From Robiginitomaculum sp. (GTDB taxonomy: Bacteria; Pseudomonadota; Alphaproteobacteria; Caulobacterales; Maricaulaceae): 64,000 nucleotides of DNA. Positions within the stretch are counted from its first letter, which is position 1. Each line of letters opens with the position of its first letter. Below, piece after piece: positions 54,409-64,000 of the stretch. The stretch spans positions 124,001-188,000 of the forward strand of contig JAUZSF010000022.1 in assembly GCA_030949705.1 (NCBI GenBank), in the 5' to 3' direction. The notes under the pieces are model-generated. The model saw nothing but the letters and a program-made list of their open reading frames with translations. It did no database searches and was not told where the DNA came from. Both the position numbers and the translations under genes were made by a program.

Positions 54409-55166
54409 GCGGCGGCTCCCTCATAGGCGTCATAACCTTCGGCTTCGAGTTTCAGGGCCAGTTCCGGCCCGCCGCTATCGACGATTTTTCCGCCCGACAT
54501 CACATGCACCACATCGGGTTTGATATAATCCAACAGGCGCTGATAATGGGTGATGACCAGCATGGAACGGTTGGGAGCGCGCAGGGCATTTACCCCTTCG
54601 GCCACAACTTTCAAGGCATCAATATCCAGCCCGGAATCCGTTTCATCCAGAATGGCAAAACGCGGCTCTAATACCGCCATTTGCAGAATTTCCATGCGTT
54701 TTTTTTCGCCGCCGGAAAAGCCAACATTCAGCGGGCGTTTCAACATGTCGGCTTTAACTTTAAGCAATTTTGCCTTTTCCCGGGCCAGTTTCAAAAAGTC
54801 CGGGGCCGCCAGCTCTTCCTCGCCGCGCCGTTTGCGCTGGGCATTAAGGCTGGCCCGCAAAAACGTCATGGCCGGCACGCCCGGAATTTCCACTGGATAC
54901 TGAAATGACAGGAAAATCCCCTTGGCGGCGCGTTCTTCTGGCTCAAGGGACAATAAATCCTCGCCTTCGAATGTGGCGCTGCCGCCTTTGACCTCATAGC
55001 CATCACGCCCGGTCAGCACATTGGCCAAGGTGGACTTGCCGGTGCCGTTTGGTCCCATAATGGCATGCACTTCACCCGCAGGCACGCTAAGCGAAAGCCC
55101 CTTGAGGATATTGCCCTCTACGCCTTCAACACCAACGGTTAAGTCTTTAATTTCAATCATCATCAT
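54405..55166 (-). CDS. sufC: Fe-S assembly ATPase SufC
   Basis: A 253-residue ABC-type ATPase driving the SufBCD scaffold. Walker A is G-P-N-G-T-G-K-S-T near residue 39-47, the signature is F-S-G-G-E-K-K-R-M-E-I, and Walker B is F-A-I-L-D-E-T-D-S-G-L-D. M-M-M at the start leaves the exact Met uncertain (55166, 55163 or 55160). It overlaps the cupin gene by four bases. Confidence 0.96.
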   Translation of the reverse strand: MMMIEIKDLTVGVEGVEGNILKGLSLSVPAGEVHAIMGPNGTGKSTLANVLTGRDGYEVKGGSATFEGEDLLSLEPEERAAKGIFLSFQYPVEIPGVPAMTFLRASLNAQRKRRGEEELAAPDFLKLAREKAKLLKVKADMLKRPLNVGFSGGEKKRMEILQMAVLEPRFAILDETDSGLDIDALKVVAEGVNALRAPNRSMLVITHYQRLLDYIKPDVVHVMSGGKIVDSGGPELALKLEAEGYDAYEGAAA

Positions 55167-55672
55167 TCTTCGCCATCAAAATAATCTGCCGTACCTTCAC
55201 CGATTTTGCCCAGATGACGGAACGCCGCATCGCGCGGAGAGCCATTTTGGGGAATGCCGGCAGAGGCCACAAACTTGTCAGAATCCGGGTAAACCACCAC
55301 AGAGGCTTCGCCATTGGTGGAAAACGCCAGATATTTAAGATCCGTATTGCCAGTATTGATCAATTGGTGCGCCACCTCGGCACCGCCCGGCGGTGCACCC
55401 AGCATATCGCCCGCCTTGACCGGATAGGTCTGATCGCCAAAACGGTAATCTCCCGTCCCTTCGATGATGTACATCATCTCATCATCAATCAGATGCGCAT
55501 GGTGGGGAAAGGCACGCTTGCCCGGCGGCACAATGGTCAGCATACAGCCGAGATTTTTAGCGCCTAAAAGCGGGCCAATACGCCCCAATTTGGCAGCAAA
55601 CTTCCCGCCATGACCAAAGTCCATCAACTCAACGTCGGCAATATTGAGAACCGGTTTTGTTTTATCGGTCAT
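55163..55672 (-). CDS. Cupin-domain protein inside the suf operon
   Basis: A 169-residue single-domain cupin: P-P-G-K-R-A-F-P-H-H-A-H-L-I-D-D-E-M-M-Y-I-I-E-G-T-G (motif 1 with the His-His-His-Glu metal ligands) and Y-P-V-K-A-G-D-M-L-G-A-P-P-G (motif 2). It ends in an acidic Y-F-D-G-E-E. Start 55672 follows GAGGGAAAGG; a longer frame to 55765 runs through an intergenic repeat and is rejected. It lies between sufB and sufC and overlaps sufC by four bases, so it should be expressed with the pathway. A metal-binding or sensing role is only a guess. Confidence 0.85.
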   Translation of the reverse strand: MTDKTKPVLNIADVELMDFGHGGKFAAKLGRIGPLLGAKNLGCMLTIVPPGKRAFPHHAHLIDDEMMYIIEGTGDYRFGDQTYPVKAGDMLGAPPGGAEVAHQLINTGNTDLKYLAFSTNGEASVVVYPDSDKFVASAGIPQNGSPRDAAFRHLGKIGEGTADYFDGEE

Positions 55673-55690
55673 GTTGCCTTTCCCTCTCGG

Positions 55691-55769
55691 GTCATTACCG
55701 GGCTTGTCCCGGTAATCCAGTTCACAGATAGAGGTCTTTCTGGATTGCCCGAATAAATCGGGCAATGAC
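55691..55769. repeat. Palindromic repeat pair between sufB and the cupin gene
   Basis: Two hairpins in opposite orientation: GTCATTACCGGG/CCCGGTAATCCAG (55691-55720) and CTGGATTGCCCG/CGGGCAATGAC (55740-55769). As a pair they are inverted copies of one unit. Elements of this type (GTCATTnCCGGG...) are common between genes in Alphaproteobacteria. Confidence 0.85.
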
Positions 55770-55790
55770 AGTGTCGTGTCTTTGCATCCA

Positions 55791-57284
55791 TCAGCCGACG
55801 CTCCCTTCCAGACTGACTTTCACCAGCGCCTGCGCCTCGACGGCAAATTCCATGGGCAGTTTTTGCAACACATCGCGGGCAAAGCCATTGACTAGAAGGG
55901 CCGTGGCCTCTTCGGCGTCCAGACCACGCTGGCGACAGTAAAAAAGCTGTTCTTCGGATAGCTTGGTGGTGGTGGCCTCGTGTTCCAATTGCGCGTCCGG
56001 GGTTTTGACCTCGATATAGGGCACGGTGTGTGCGCCGCATTCATTGCCCACCAGCAAGCTGTCACACTGGGTGAAATTACGCGCACCGGTGGCTTTTTGA
56101 TGAACGCTAACCAATCCGCGATAGGTATTGTTGGAACGGCCCGCCGATATGCCTTTGGAGATGATGCGCGAGCGGGTATTTTTGCCCAAATGGATCATCT
56201 TGGTGCCGGTATCGGCCTGTTGCGCGCCATTGGTGATGGCGACCGAATAAAATTCGCCCTGACTTTCATCGCCGCGCAAAATGCAGGACGGGTATTTCCA
56301 GGTAATGGAGGAGCCGGTTTCAACCTGCGTCCACGATACACGGGCGCGTTCCTCGCGGCAATCGGCGCGCTTGGTGACAAAGTTATACACCCCGCCCTGG
56401 CCGTCTTCATCGCCGGGCCACCAGTTTTGCACGGTGGAATATTTAATTTCGGCATCTTTAAGAATCACCAATTCCACCACGGCGGCGTGCAGCTGGTTTT
56501 CTTCGCGCATGGGGGCGGTACAGCCTTCCAGATAAGAGACATAGCTGCCCTCATCGGCGATGATCAAGGTGCGTTCAAACTGGCCGGTGCTTTGCGCATT
56601 CATGCGAAAATAGGTGGATAATTCCATCGGGCAGCGCACGCCCTTGGGGATGTAAACAAACGTACCGTCCGAAAAAACGGCGGTGTTCAGCGTAGCAAAG
56701 AAATTGTCCGATGGGGGTACCACGCTGCCCAGATATTTACGCACCAGTTCTGGATGATCATGCACGGCCTCAGAAAAGGAACAGAAAATTACCCCGGACT
56801 TGGCCAATTCCGCGCGAAATGTGGTGGCCACGGAAACAGAATCAAATACCGCGTCCACGGCGACCTTGGCCGCGCCCTCAACGCCCAGCAAAACCTCCTG
56901 CTCGCGAATGGGAATGCCTAACTTCTCATAAGTCGCCAGAATATCCGGGTCGATCTCGTCAAGACTTTTGGGACCATCACCGTCCTTTTTGGGGGCGGCG
57001 AAATAATACATATCCTGATAGTCAATCTTGGGATAATTGACCATGGCCCAGCTTGGCTCTTCCATGGTCAACCAGCGCCGATAGGCCGCCAGTCGCCATT
57101 CCAGCAACCAGTCCGGCTCTTTCTTTTGCGCCGATATGTAGCGCACAATATCCTCGTTCAGGCCTTTGGGGGCAAAGTCCTGTTCAATATCGGTAACAAA
57201 ACCGTATTTGTACTTGTCCGCCTCAAGGCCTCTGGCGGTCTCGACGGTTTCGCGATCAATGCTGTCTTTTACACCGTCCATCAT
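55791..57284 (-). CDS. sufB: Fe-S assembly protein SufB
   Basis: A 497-residue scaffold subunit on which clusters are built. Expected segments are present: [40 protein letters not shown] and [15 protein letters not shown]. It overlaps the upstream cysteine desulfurase gene by four bases. The gap to the next operon gene is 118 bases and contains a palindromic repeat pair, the only non-overlapping junction in the operon. Confidence 0.97.
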   Translation of the reverse strand: MMDGVKDSIDRETVETARGLEADKYKYGFVTDIEQDFAPKGLNEDIVRYISAQKKEPDWLLEWRLAAYRRWLTMEEPSWAMVNYPKIDYQDMYYFAAPKKDGDGPKSLDEIDPDILATYEKLGIPIREQEVLLGVEGAAKVAVDAVFDSVSVATTFRAELAKSGVIFCSFSEAVHDHPELVRKYLGSVVPPSDNFFATLNTAVFSDGTFVYIPKGVRCPMELSTYFRMNAQSTGQFERTLIIADEGSYVSYLEGCTAPMREENQLHAAVVELVILKDAEIKYSTVQNWWPGDEDGQGGVYNFVTKRADCREERARVSWTQVETGSSITWKYPSCILRGDESQGEFYSVAITNGAQQADTGTKMIHLGKNTRSRIISKGISAGRSNNTYRGLVSVHQKATGARNFTQCDSLLVGNECGAHTVPYIEVKTPDAQLEHEATTTKLSEEQLFYCRQRGLDAEEATALLVNGFARDVLQKLPMEFAVEAQALVKVSLEGSVG

Positions 57285-58420
57285 GCACTCTCTTTTTCAC
57301 GGGCACGGACCAAAGCCTCGCCCCAGGCATCGGCAAAGGCGTCCAGTTCTTCGCGGGTCGTGTCCTTGCCAAGCGAAATTCGAATGGCGCAAGACGGCAA
57401 ATCACCGGGCAGCCCCATGGCCAGCATCACCACGCTGGCCTTTACCTTGCCGGACGAGCAGGCAGAGCCGGAGGATATGGCAAAGCCAGCCAAATCCATG
57501 GTCATCAACTGGGTATCAGCGGCAAAGCCGGGGGTGGCCAGACACAAAGTGTTACACAGGCGCGGCGCCTTGCCGCCCACCACCACCGCGTCAGGCGCAA
57601 TGCTGAGAAGGCGTTGTTCCAGATGATCGCGCAAAGCGGCAATCTCTGTCGCATGACCAAGATCCGCTAAAGCGGCCTTGGTGGCGGCGGCAAAACCCAG
57701 AATACCAGGCACGTTTTCCGTCCCGCCGCGATGGCCGCTTTCCTGTCCACCGCCAAAGCTGCGCGGGGCGAGCTTGGTACCGCAAGCCAGTGCCAGTGCA
57801 CCTGTCCCCAGCGGCCCGCCAATTTTATGGGCCGAAACCGCCAGCGAATCGGCGCCCAGCGCCCCCAGGCTGACGGGCATTTTGCCAAAGCCCTGCACCG
57901 CATCCACATGGATCAGACCGCCGGCCTCATGCACCATTGTGGCCGCTTCGACCACCGGTTGCACCACCCCGGTTTCATTATTCACCATCATCAGCGCCAG
58001 CAAGGGCTGCGCGCCCTCTGGCAGTTCATCCAGCGCCGTTTGCAGCGCGACCAGATCAATCACCCCGTCCTGGGTGACCGGTATGGTGTGCATGGGCAGG
58101 CCCGCCGTGCGCGCCGCCACCCGGATGCAGGAATGCTCGACTGCGCTCAACAAGACATGGGTGCATTTGTTTCCGCTGGCTACACCCAACAGGCCCAGAT
58201 TGTTGGCCTCGGTACCGCCAGCGGTGAAAATCACGTCCGCCGGGGCCGCCCCAAGGGCCTGGGCCAGCACTCGCCGCGCCTCTTCCACTTGTGCGCGTGC
58301 CCGCCGCCCAGCCGCATGAACCGACGAGGGGTTACCCGGCGCCTCAAAGGCCGCCAGCATCGCGGCGCGAGCTTCATCACGCAAAGGGGCCGTAGCGTTA
58401 TAATCCAGATATACGCTCAT
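57281..58420 (-). CDS. NifS/IscS-like cysteine desulfurase
   Basis: A 379-residue group I cysteine desulfurase. L-D-Y-N-A-T-A-P lies at the N-terminus, PLP Lys199 in [15 protein letters not shown] near 231, and the flexible-loop Cys321 in [10 protein letters not shown]. It is the second desulfurase of the operon; alphaproteobacterial suf operons often carry both this and SufS. Overlaps the regulator gene upstream and sufB downstream by four bases each. Confidence 0.92.
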   Translation of the reverse strand: MSVYLDYNATAPLRDEARAAMLAAFEAPGNPSSVHAAGRRARAQVEEARRVLAQALGAAPADVIFTAGGTEANNLGLLGVASGNKCTHVLLSAVEHSCIRVAARTAGLPMHTIPVTQDGVIDLVALQTALDELPEGAQPLLALMMVNNETGVVQPVVEAATMVHEAGGLIHVDAVQGFGKMPVSLGALGADSLAVSAHKIGGPLGTGALALACGTKLAPRSFGGGQESGHRGGTENVPGILGFAAATKAALADLGHATEIAALRDHLEQRLLSIAPDAVVVGGKAPRLCNTLCLATPGFAADTQLMTMDLAGFAISSGSACSSGKVKASVVMLAMGLPGDLPSCAIRISLGKDTTREELDAFADAWGEALVRAREKESA

Positions 58421-58878
58421 ATCCGCTCGACCCCCTCCAGCATGCGGGCACCGCCCGCCGTACCCAAAACCCGCCGATTCAGCACATCGTCCAGCGTAAC
58501 CGAGCTAAGAAAAAGATAGATATGGCGGCCCAGCTCATCCCAAAGGTCATGGGCCAGACAACGCCCGGTTTTACCATTACAGCCCAAATGTGAAGTGCGG
58601 TCACAGGCCACCGTGTCAATCTGCTCATCAACCGCCAGAATGATGTCCGCAATGCTGGTCTCATCGGCAGGTCGGGTCAGGCGATAGCCGCCGCCCGGCC
58701 CGCGAACGCCCTTGACCACACCGCGACGGCGTAGCTTGGCAAACAATTGCTCCAGATAAGAGATGGAAATATCCTGCCGTTCGGCAATCTCGGCCAGGGT
58801 TACCGGCCCTTGCGCCTTGATGGAGGCCAGATCAGCCAGCGCCATCACTGCATACCTACCTTTTGCACTTAACTTCAT
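58417..58878 (-). CDS. iscR: Rrf2-family Fe-S regulator (IscR-like)
   Basis: A 153-residue Rrf2 regulator heading the suf operon. The winged helix includes I-S-I-S-Y-L-E-Q-L-F-A-K-L-R and V-R-G-P-G-G-G-Y-R-L. Three cysteines at 92, 100 and 107 (A-C-D-R-T-S-H-L-G-C-N-G-K-T-G-R-C-L-A-H) parallel the cluster ligands of IscR, though spaced more widely than in E. coli (92, 98, 104). It probably senses cluster status and represses the operon. AGGAAATGAG precedes the ATG. Confidence 0.9.
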   Translation of the reverse strand: MKLSAKGRYAVMALADLASIKAQGPVTLAEIAERQDISISYLEQLFAKLRRRGVVKGVRGPGGGYRLTRPADETSIADIILAVDEQIDTVACDRTSHLGCNGKTGRCLAHDLWDELGRHIYLFLSSVTLDDVLNRRVLGTAGGARMLEGVERI

Positions 58879-59123
58879 GGTTTAATCTCATTTCCTGTCT
58901 CGCCATGCGCATCCGGCCTATGCTAGAACCCGCAAAACTTGCAGGCGCAGACCGTGAAGCATGCGCCCCGCTTGAAACTGAAACGTGCAATAACCTACTA
59001 ATTTAGTCAAGATTATGATGTGAACATAATACAAAGAAAACAGTGGCTGCATGAAAGAATATTACCAGAATACCAACCCACATAATATGTTGTTGAAACG
59101 AAACATAACAGGATCAAACCACC

Positions 59124-59816
59124 ATGCCTGATGTTATCATCCCCGGACCAGAAGGTCGTCTGGAAGGCCATTATTCCCCCGCCGATGCCGAAGATGCGCC
59201 CTTGGCGCTGATTCTTCATGCCCACCCACAAGGCGGCGGCTCCATGAATACACGGGTAGTGACGGGCCTGTATGACATATTCAAGCGTCGCGGCTATGCC
59301 ACCTTGCGCTTTAACCTGCGCGGTGTTGGCCGCAGTGTTGGCGAGTATGATCATGGCCAGGGCGAGTTGCAGGATGCTGCCACGGTGCTGGACTGGATGC
59401 AGGCGTTAAATCCCAATGCGTCACTATGCTGGATTGCCGGGCATTCGTTTGGCGCGTGGATCGGCATGCAGCTATTGATGCGCCGCCCGGAAATTCGGGG
59501 GTTTATCTCGGTCTCTCCGCCGATGAATATGTATGACTTTGGGTTTTTGGCCCCCTGCCCGACCTCTGGTCTGTTGGTTTATGGCTCAGCTGATCGCATT
59601 TGCCCGCCCGACGAAATTGAGCGCGTGTCGGAAAAAATCCGCATTCAGAAAGGCACCTTGCTGACCCACAAGGTCATCCCCGGTGCTGGACATTTGTTTG
59701 AAGATCATGCTGAAGAGCTGGAAGCCGAGGTCGAGGCCTATCTGGATTATCGTCAGAATGGTATGGTGGATCCCGCACTGGAAGAATTCATGCAAACCAA
59801 AAAAGGGCGGCGCTAG
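59124..59816 (+). CDS. Alpha/beta hydrolase (COG2945-like)
   Basis: A 230-residue cytoplasmic hydrolase. Nucleophile Ser108 is in A-G-H-S-F-G-A, the acid Asp in Y-G-S-A-D-R-I-C-P-P, and the His in G-A-G-H-L-F. The N-terminal H-A-H-P-Q-G-G-G-S and R-F-N-L-R-G-V-G-R-S-V-G are typical of this esterase-like subgroup. Its TAG stop is shared with the left end of the IS630-type element, whose insertion at CTAG re-created the stop so the protein is unchanged. Confidence 0.9.
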   Translation: MPDVIIPGPEGRLEGHYSPADAEDAPLALILHAHPQGGGSMNTRVVTGLYDIFKRRGYATLRFNLRGVGRSVGEYDHGQGELQDAATVLDWMQALNPNASLCWIAGHSFGAWIGMQLLMRRPEIRGFISVSPPMNMYDFGFLAPCPTSGLLVYGSADRICPPDEIERVSEKIRIQKGTLLTHKVIPGAGHLFEDHAEELEAEVEAYLDYRQNGMVDPALEEFMQTKKGRR

Positions 59817-60991
59817 TCACCCGAATCTAAAGTTCGGCACATAATCTAAAGTTCGGTGCATAAGGTTTGCTGTGTTTTGTGGCAGAAGCGTTTGACGGAG
59901 GCAAGGATTTCATCGGCGGATTTGACCCATCTGTATGGTTTTGGGTTTTCATTGTGGGTCTCAATGAAGGCGAGAATGTCAGCTTCCAGTTCGCGGGTTG
60001 ATCGGTGAACACCGCGTTTAAGTTTCTTTCGGCTCAACTCGGCAAACCAGCGTTCGACCTGATTGATCCAGGAGGCGGAGGTGGGCGTGAAGTGAACATG
60101 CCAGTGAGGCCGCCGGACCAACCACGCCTTGACTTCTTTGGTCTTGTGGGTCGCGTAGTTATCCATCACCAGATGCACGTCCGGTCCTTTAGGCAGACAC
60201 TCATCAATCTGTTTGAGAAAGCCCAGAAATTCTTGTGAGCGGTGGCGTTTGTAGCACTTGCCGATCACCGCACCGGTGGCAATATCCAGTGCGGCAAAAA
60301 GCGAAGTCGTGCCGTGGCGGATATAGGTGTGCGTGCGCCGTTCGGCCACACCGGGGGCCATTGGCAGGACAGGTTGTTCGCGATCCAGCGCCTGAATTTG
60401 GGATTTCTCGTCTACACACAAGACGATAGCCCGGTTTGGCGGTGACATATAGAGACCAACAATGTCCCGCACCTTGTCAACAAACAAAGGGTCGGTCGAG
60501 AGCTTGAAGGTCTCACGCCGATGTGGTTGCAGGCCAAAGGCATTCCAGATGCGCCGGATGGTGGTATGCGAAAGACCGACCTCTTTGGCCATCGAGCGGA
60601 TCGACCAGTGGGTGGCATCTTTGGGTGTGCTGTGCAGCGTGCGCTCAATCACCTTCGCCACTTGTGCATCAGACACCGTGCGCGGTCGGCCCGGGCGATA
60701 CTCGTCCGACAAACCCTGCACACGGTCCCTCACAAATCGTCGCCGCCATTTGCCAACCGTATGTTCATGCACGCCCATGGTGCTGGCCACTTCCTTGCTG
60801 GGCAACCCATCGGCGCACAGCAGGATCATCCGGCAGCGATCCGAAAGTGAACGCGGTGCCTTGTGCCGCCTGACCTGACTTTCCAGAAAAGAACGTTCTT
60901 CAACACTCAATACAACAACACCAGCAACACGACCCACCAAAACCTCCAAATCAATAGCATCATAATGATATCAATTACAGTTCCAGATGAC
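59816..60991 (-). mobile_element. IS630-family element
   Basis: A 1176-base element flanked by the dinucleotide TA at 59814-59815 and 60992-60993, within a CTAG at each side, the known preferred IS630 target. Ends GTCACCCGAATCTAAAGTT and its partner (reverse complement GTCATCTGGAACTGTAATT) form imperfect inverted repeats. At the left end an ATCTAAAGTTCGG unit is repeated in tandem (59824 and 59844). It lies between two convergent genes without damaging either. Confidence 0.88.
59846..60949 (-). CDS. IS630-family transposase
   Basis: An intact single-frame transposase of 367 residues. An N-terminal homeodomain-like HTH region ([14 protein letters not shown] and S-H-T-T-I-R-R-I-W) is followed by the DDE domain: Asp in L-C-V-D-E-K-S-Q, Asp in V-M-D-N-Y-A-T-H-K, and Glu in I-N-Q-V-E-R-W-F. 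No frameshift is needed, so the copy could be active. Confidence 0.93.
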   Translation of the reverse strand: MEVLVGRVAGVVVLSVEERSFLESQVRRHKAPRSLSDRCRMILLCADGLPSKEVASTMGVHEHTVGKWRRRFVRDRVQGLSDEYRPGRPRTVSDAQVAKVIERTLHSTPKDATHWSIRSMAKEVGLSHTTIRRIWNAFGLQPHRRETFKLSTDPLFVDKVRDIVGLYMSPPNRAIVLCVDEKSQIQALDREQPVLPMAPGVAERRTHTYIRHGTTSLFAALDIATGAVIGKCYKRHRSQEFLGFLKQIDECLPKGPDVHLVMDNYATHKTKEVKAWLVRRPHWHVHFTPTSASWINQVERWFAELSRKKLKRGVHRSTRELEADILAFIETHNENPKPYRWVKSADEILASVKRFCHKTQQTLCTEL

Positions 60992-61000
60992 TAGCGGGTT

Positions 61001-62104
61001 TTATTGCGGCTTGACCAACTTGCCACCGCAAATTGGTGTCCCAACGCCCGTAGTGCCTGGCCAGCTAAGCGGCAAGGCGCGCATATGACGCACCGCCAAG
61101 AAGCCAAAGGCCTCGGCCTCCAGTGCATCACCGCGCCAGCCTTGATCCTCGACCGGGGCGACCGGCATGCCAATGGCCTCGGCCAAATGCCGCATCAACA
61201 CCGGGTTATGTCGCCCGCCGCCGCACACCAGTATGGATCTGGGTCGTTGGGGCAGCCAGTCCAGCGCCCGGGCCACGGATTGCGCACAAAAGGCACTTAA
61301 GGTTGCCGCCCCATCTTCCAGCTTCATGCCGTTAACGACGCTGGCGTCAAAATCCCAGCGATCCACAGATTTTGGTGGTTTAAGCGCAAAGAAATCAGCC
61401 TTCAACAGGGAGGCTATACGGGCCTCATCCACTTGCCCACGGGCGGCAATTTTGCCATCTCTATCCATCTCGCCAGCGCCGTTTTCCTGCACCCAGGCAT
61501 CCAGTGGCCCATTGCCCGGCCCGGTATCAAAGGCAAGGATCTGATCTCCCTCGCCCAACCAGGTCAGATTGCCAACCCCGCCAAGGTTCAAGATCATTAC
61601 CGGCTTTGGCAGGTCGGCGGCCAGCGCCCGGTGATAAGCCGGGGCCAAGGGGGCGCCATGCCCGCCGGCGGCCATATCGTCCTCTCGAAAATTATGCACG
61701 ACCGCAATGCCAAGGGCGTTGGCCAACGCTTGCGCATCACCAATCTGACAGGTCTTTCCCGGCGCGCCATTTACAGGCGGGGTATGCAGCACGGTTTGGC
61801 CATGAAAGCCGACAAGGTCGATGTCTTTTTGGCCAAGGCCTGCCGCGGCCATGACGGCCTCTACAGCGTTTTGCGCAACTTTCGCCAAGGCCTCCGCCGC
61901 CGGGGCGAAACTGTCCGGTGGTGCACCCGTAAATTGCCAATTCAGGGCATCGTCCACAGCGCTTTGCAACAGAGCTTTGGTGGTCGCATCAAAAGGCAGC
62001 GTTTGTGCCGGGCCATGATGGGCAATGTGCTCTCCATCGGTCTCGATCAGGGCCGCATCCATGCCATCCAGCGAGGTTCCGCTCATTAAACCGATGGCGC
62101 GCAT
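61001..62104 (-). CDS. anmK: Anhydro-N-acetylmuramic acid kinase
   Basis: A 367-residue enzyme recycling cell-wall anhydro-MurNAc to MurNAc-6-phosphate. G-L-M-S-G-T-S-L-D-G-M-D is at residues 5-16; G-F-H-G-Q-T, L-N-L-G-G-V-G-N, F-D-T-G-P-G-N and C-G-G-G-R-H-N-P are the other landmarks. Start 62104 follows GAAGGAAATCAC. It is divergent from tyrS, an arrangement I recall from other Alphaproteobacteria. Confidence 0.95.
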   Translation of the reverse strand: MRAIGLMSGTSLDGMDAALIETDGEHIAHHGPAQTLPFDATTKALLQSAVDDALNWQFTGAPPDSFAPAAEALAKVAQNAVEAVMAAAGLGQKDIDLVGFHGQTVLHTPPVNGAPGKTCQIGDAQALANALGIAVVHNFREDDMAAGGHGAPLAPAYHRALAADLPKPVMILNLGGVGNLTWLGEGDQILAFDTGPGNGPLDAWVQENGAGEMDRDGKIAARGQVDEARIASLLKADFFALKPPKSVDRWDFDASVVNGMKLEDGAATLSAFCAQSVARALDWLPQRPRSILVCGGGRHNPVLMRHLAEAIGMPVAPVEDQGWRGDALEAEAFGFLAVRHMRALPLSWPGTTGVGTPICGGKLVKPQ

Positions 62105-62184
62105 GTGATTTCCTTCAATTAGCACTTTTCGATAAAGCCTGACAGCTGCTATGAGGCGTATTCAGTTTAACCGGCAGAGAGCTT

Positions 62185-63468
62185 ATGGACCAGTATAAAT
62201 CAGAATTCGTGCGCAGCCTTGTTTCCCGTGGCTACCACTATCAGGCTACCGATCTGGAGGGCATTGACCGTGCCGCTCTGCAAGGTGGGTTGAATGCGTA
62301 TATCGGGTTTGATTGCACGGCCCCCAGCCTGCATGTTGGTTCATTGGTTCAGATCATGCTGCTACGTCGTCTGCAACAGGCCGGCGGACGTCCCATTGTC
62401 TTGCTGGGCGGCGGCACCACCAAAATCGGCGATCCGTCTGACAAGGACAAGTCCCGCCCGGTTCTGACCGAAGCGCAAATCACTGCCAACAAGGAAAGCC
62501 TGAAAGGCGTTTTTGCCAAGTTTCTGAAATTTGGTGATGGCCCCACCGATGCGATTATGGTGGACAATGCCGACTGGCTGGAAGGCCTCGGCTATATTGA
62601 GTTTTTGCGCGATTATGGGCGGTTCTTCTCGATCAATCGCATGATTGCGTTGGAAAGTGTCAAGCGGCGGCTGGACCGGGAACAGGAAATGACCTTCCTG
62701 GAATTCAACTACATGCTGTTGCAAGCCTATGACTTTTTGGAACTGAACCAGCGTTATGGCTGTCGGTTGCAAATGGGCGGGTCTGATCAATGGGGCAATA
62801 TCGTCAACGGACGCGAATTGATTCACAAATACAAGGTTGAAAAAAGCGGTGAAGAGCGCGAAGAGGAAAAGGCCTTTGGCTTTACCGCGCCGCTGATCAC
62901 CACCGCATCGGGGGCCAAAATGGGCAAAACCGCCAATGGAGCGGTGTGGCTGAATGCTGACCAGCGTAGCCCGTATGAATACTGGCAGTTCTGGCGCAAT
63001 TGCGAGGATGCCGATGTGGGCCGCTTTATGCGCCTGTTCACCGATATGCCGCTGGACGAAATTGCCCGTTATGAAGCCCTTGAAGGTGCCGACATAAACC
63101 GCGCCAAGATCGTGTTGGCCAATCAATGCACCACGCTTTTGCATGGTGAAGAGGCCGCCAAAAGCGCCGAAGAAACAGCGCGGGCCACATTTGAACAGGG
63201 ACAGGCCGGCGGCGATCTGCCCAAAGTGCAGCTAAGCGCTGATGAGATGTGCGAAGGGGTTTCCCTGGTCTCGCTTTTTGAGCGCGCCGGGCTGGTTGCC
63301 TCCCGCGGGGAAGCCAAACGCCATATCAAGGCCGGGGCGCTCAAGCTGAACGATCAAGCCGTTACCGATATGCAGGCCAGCATATCGGCCAGTGATTTTG
63401 CTGATCAGGATAATTTGAAACTGTCCGTGGGCAAGAAAAAGCACGCGCTGGTCTTACCCGCCGTCTGA
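62185..63468 (+). CDS. tyrS: Tyrosyl-tRNA synthetase
   Basis: A 427-residue class I aminoacyl-tRNA synthetase. The HIGH-type motif is L-H-V-G-S-L (49-54), the KMSKS-type loop is K-M-G-K-T (245-249), and G-S-D-Q-W-G-N-I binds tyrosine. An S4-like RNA-binding domain at the end contains [13 protein letters not shown]. Its 3' end overlaps the convergent AsmA-like gene by 15 bases. Confidence 0.97.
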   Translation: MDQYKSEFVRSLVSRGYHYQATDLEGIDRAALQGGLNAYIGFDCTAPSLHVGSLVQIMLLRRLQQAGGRPIVLLGGGTTKIGDPSDKDKSRPVLTEAQITANKESLKGVFAKFLKFGDGPTDAIMVDNADWLEGLGYIEFLRDYGRFFSINRMIALESVKRRLDREQEMTFLEFNYMLLQAYDFLELNQRYGCRLQMGGSDQWGNIVNGRELIHKYKVEKSGEEREEEKAFGFTAPLITTASGAKMGKTANGAVWLNADQRSPYEYWQFWRNCEDADVGRFMRLFTDMPLDEIARYEALEGADINRAKIVLANQCTTLLHGEEAAKSAEETARATFEQGQAGGDLPKVQLSADEMCEGVSLVSLFERAGLVASRGEAKRHIKAGALKLNDQAVTDMQASISASDFADQDNLKLSVGKKKHALVLPAV

Positions 63469-64000
63469 TGACTGTGCTGGTTCTGTAACCGGTTGTGCCG
63501 TGGACTCTGGCTCTGGGACTGGCGCTGGTACTTTTTGACCGACCGTTTGTTCTGATTTTGGTTCTGGAGCTTGTCTTGGTTCAACATTGACTTTGCCGCC
63601 TTCAAAAATGCGCCGCAAAACCCCGGGGGTTAGTGCCGACAGGGGGTTCACAAAGACCTGCAAGGCCTCAAATGGCCCCTTCACCTGATAGGAAAGCCCA
63701 AACAACCCTTCGCCCTTGCGCGACACCAGAACCCCACCCAGAACGGGGATATTGCCCAATGCGGAATTCAAAGAATAGGCCGGGGCCAGCGCGCCGCTAA
63801 GATCCATGGATTTTTCTGCCATGTTGATAGTACCGGTAACGGTCACTCCCAGCGCCGGCCCCGTGGCCCGCGCTTCGCCAATATAGATTTTGCCTTCGTC
63901 AAATTCCAATGGTGCAATCAGGGTTTTAAAGCCAATGCCTTCACCGCTCATGGTGTTGGCGATCCCGGTAAGAGAGCCCAAAGACAGCATGCGTGCCATT
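63454..64000 (-). CDS. AsmA/YhdP-like protein, C-terminal part (runs off right edge)
   Basis: Only the last 182 or so residues are in the window. The pattern [40 protein letters not shown] and [16 protein letters not shown] matches the C-terminal region of alphaproteobacterial DUF3971/AsmA-like (YhdP) proteins, which are thought to bridge inner and outer membranes for phospholipid transport. A proline/glutamate-rich tail follows (about residues 140-181 of the visible part). The Met at 63999 is internal, not the start. Confidence 0.82.
   Translation of the reverse strand, partial: MARMLSLGSLTGIANTMSGEGIGFKTLIAPLEFDEGKIYIGEARATGPALGVTVTGTINMAEKSMDLSGALAPAYSLNSALGNIPVLGGVLVSRKGEGLFGLSYQVKGPFEALQVFVNPLSALTPGVLRRIFEGGKVNVEPRQAPEPKSEQTVGQKVPAPVPEPESTAQPVTEPAQSSDGG

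Noticed and set aside
58879-59123. A tRNA or small RNA in the gap between iscR and the hydrolase gene
   Set aside because: No cloverleaf arms, T-loop sequence or terminator were found; it probably only holds two divergent promoters.

Overview
The window looks like a chromosomal segment of an alphaproteobacterium of moderate GC, possibly a sphingomonad-, Hyphomonas- or Kordiimonas-like lineage. The class is inferred from four things: an iscR-nifS-sufBCDS-sufT operon, a TIGR02301-type protein, several large TonB-dependent receptors whose mature N-termini begin with a D-E-I-[IV]-V-T-A-type box, and intergenic palindromes of the kinds common in that class. The genus cannot be set from the sequence alone. 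No tRNA, rRNA or CRISPR array was seen.

Layout. 1-4.6 kb: an exopolysaccharide locus with a ligase/polymerase, a CpsD-like ATPase lacking its Walker A lysine, a GumC/Wzz co-polymerase and a divergent Wza-type export lipoprotein. 4.9-12 kb: a lipoprotein carboxylesterase followed by two paralogous TonB-dependent receptors. 12.1-17.7 kb: pyrB with a non-catalytic dihydroorotase homologue (pyrC'), then gatCAB. 17.7-24.2 kb: a TetR/DsrE-like divergent pair with two identical inverted operators, then a flavin-oxidase-family gene cut by an IS3-type and an IS256-type element, then a PaaI thioesterase and a DUF3179 protein. 24.3-30.1 kb: small membrane and secreted proteins, the catalytic dihydroorotase, ygfZ, tag and a secreted coiled-coil protein. 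30.1-33.8 kb: mdh, a repeat-rich spacer, and an oxidative-stress island (peroxiredoxin, dps, divergent oxyR). 33.8-40.4 kb: a hydroxyacid dehydrogenase, a penicillin acylase, an orphan motB, and mlaC with two mlaA copies. 40.6-50.1 kb: an IS5-type element, a GMC oxidoreductase, glpK/glpD, a third TonB receptor and a damaged phosphodiesterase, together possibly a glycerophosphodiester-use locus. 50.1-58.9 kb: a secreted Cys-pair protein and the suf operon, which contains an extra cupin gene and a palindromic repeat pair. 59.1-64 kb: an alpha/beta hydrolase, an IS630 element that inserted into its stop codon, anmK, tyrS and the end of an AsmA/YhdP-like gene.

Pyrimidine synthesis is split between two sites: pyrB-pyrC' at 12-14 kb and catalytic pyrC at 26-27 kb. 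The suf genes form one translationally coupled iron-sulfur assembly operon under an IscR-like regulator. The Mla genes should maintain outer-membrane lipid asymmetry, and OxyR probably controls dps and the peroxiredoxin.

Quality warning. At least six genes, including the normally essential gatC and gatA, are broken by single-base length changes that lie in or next to homopolymer runs. These look more like sequencing or assembly errors than biology. The annotations below give the reconstructed full extents.
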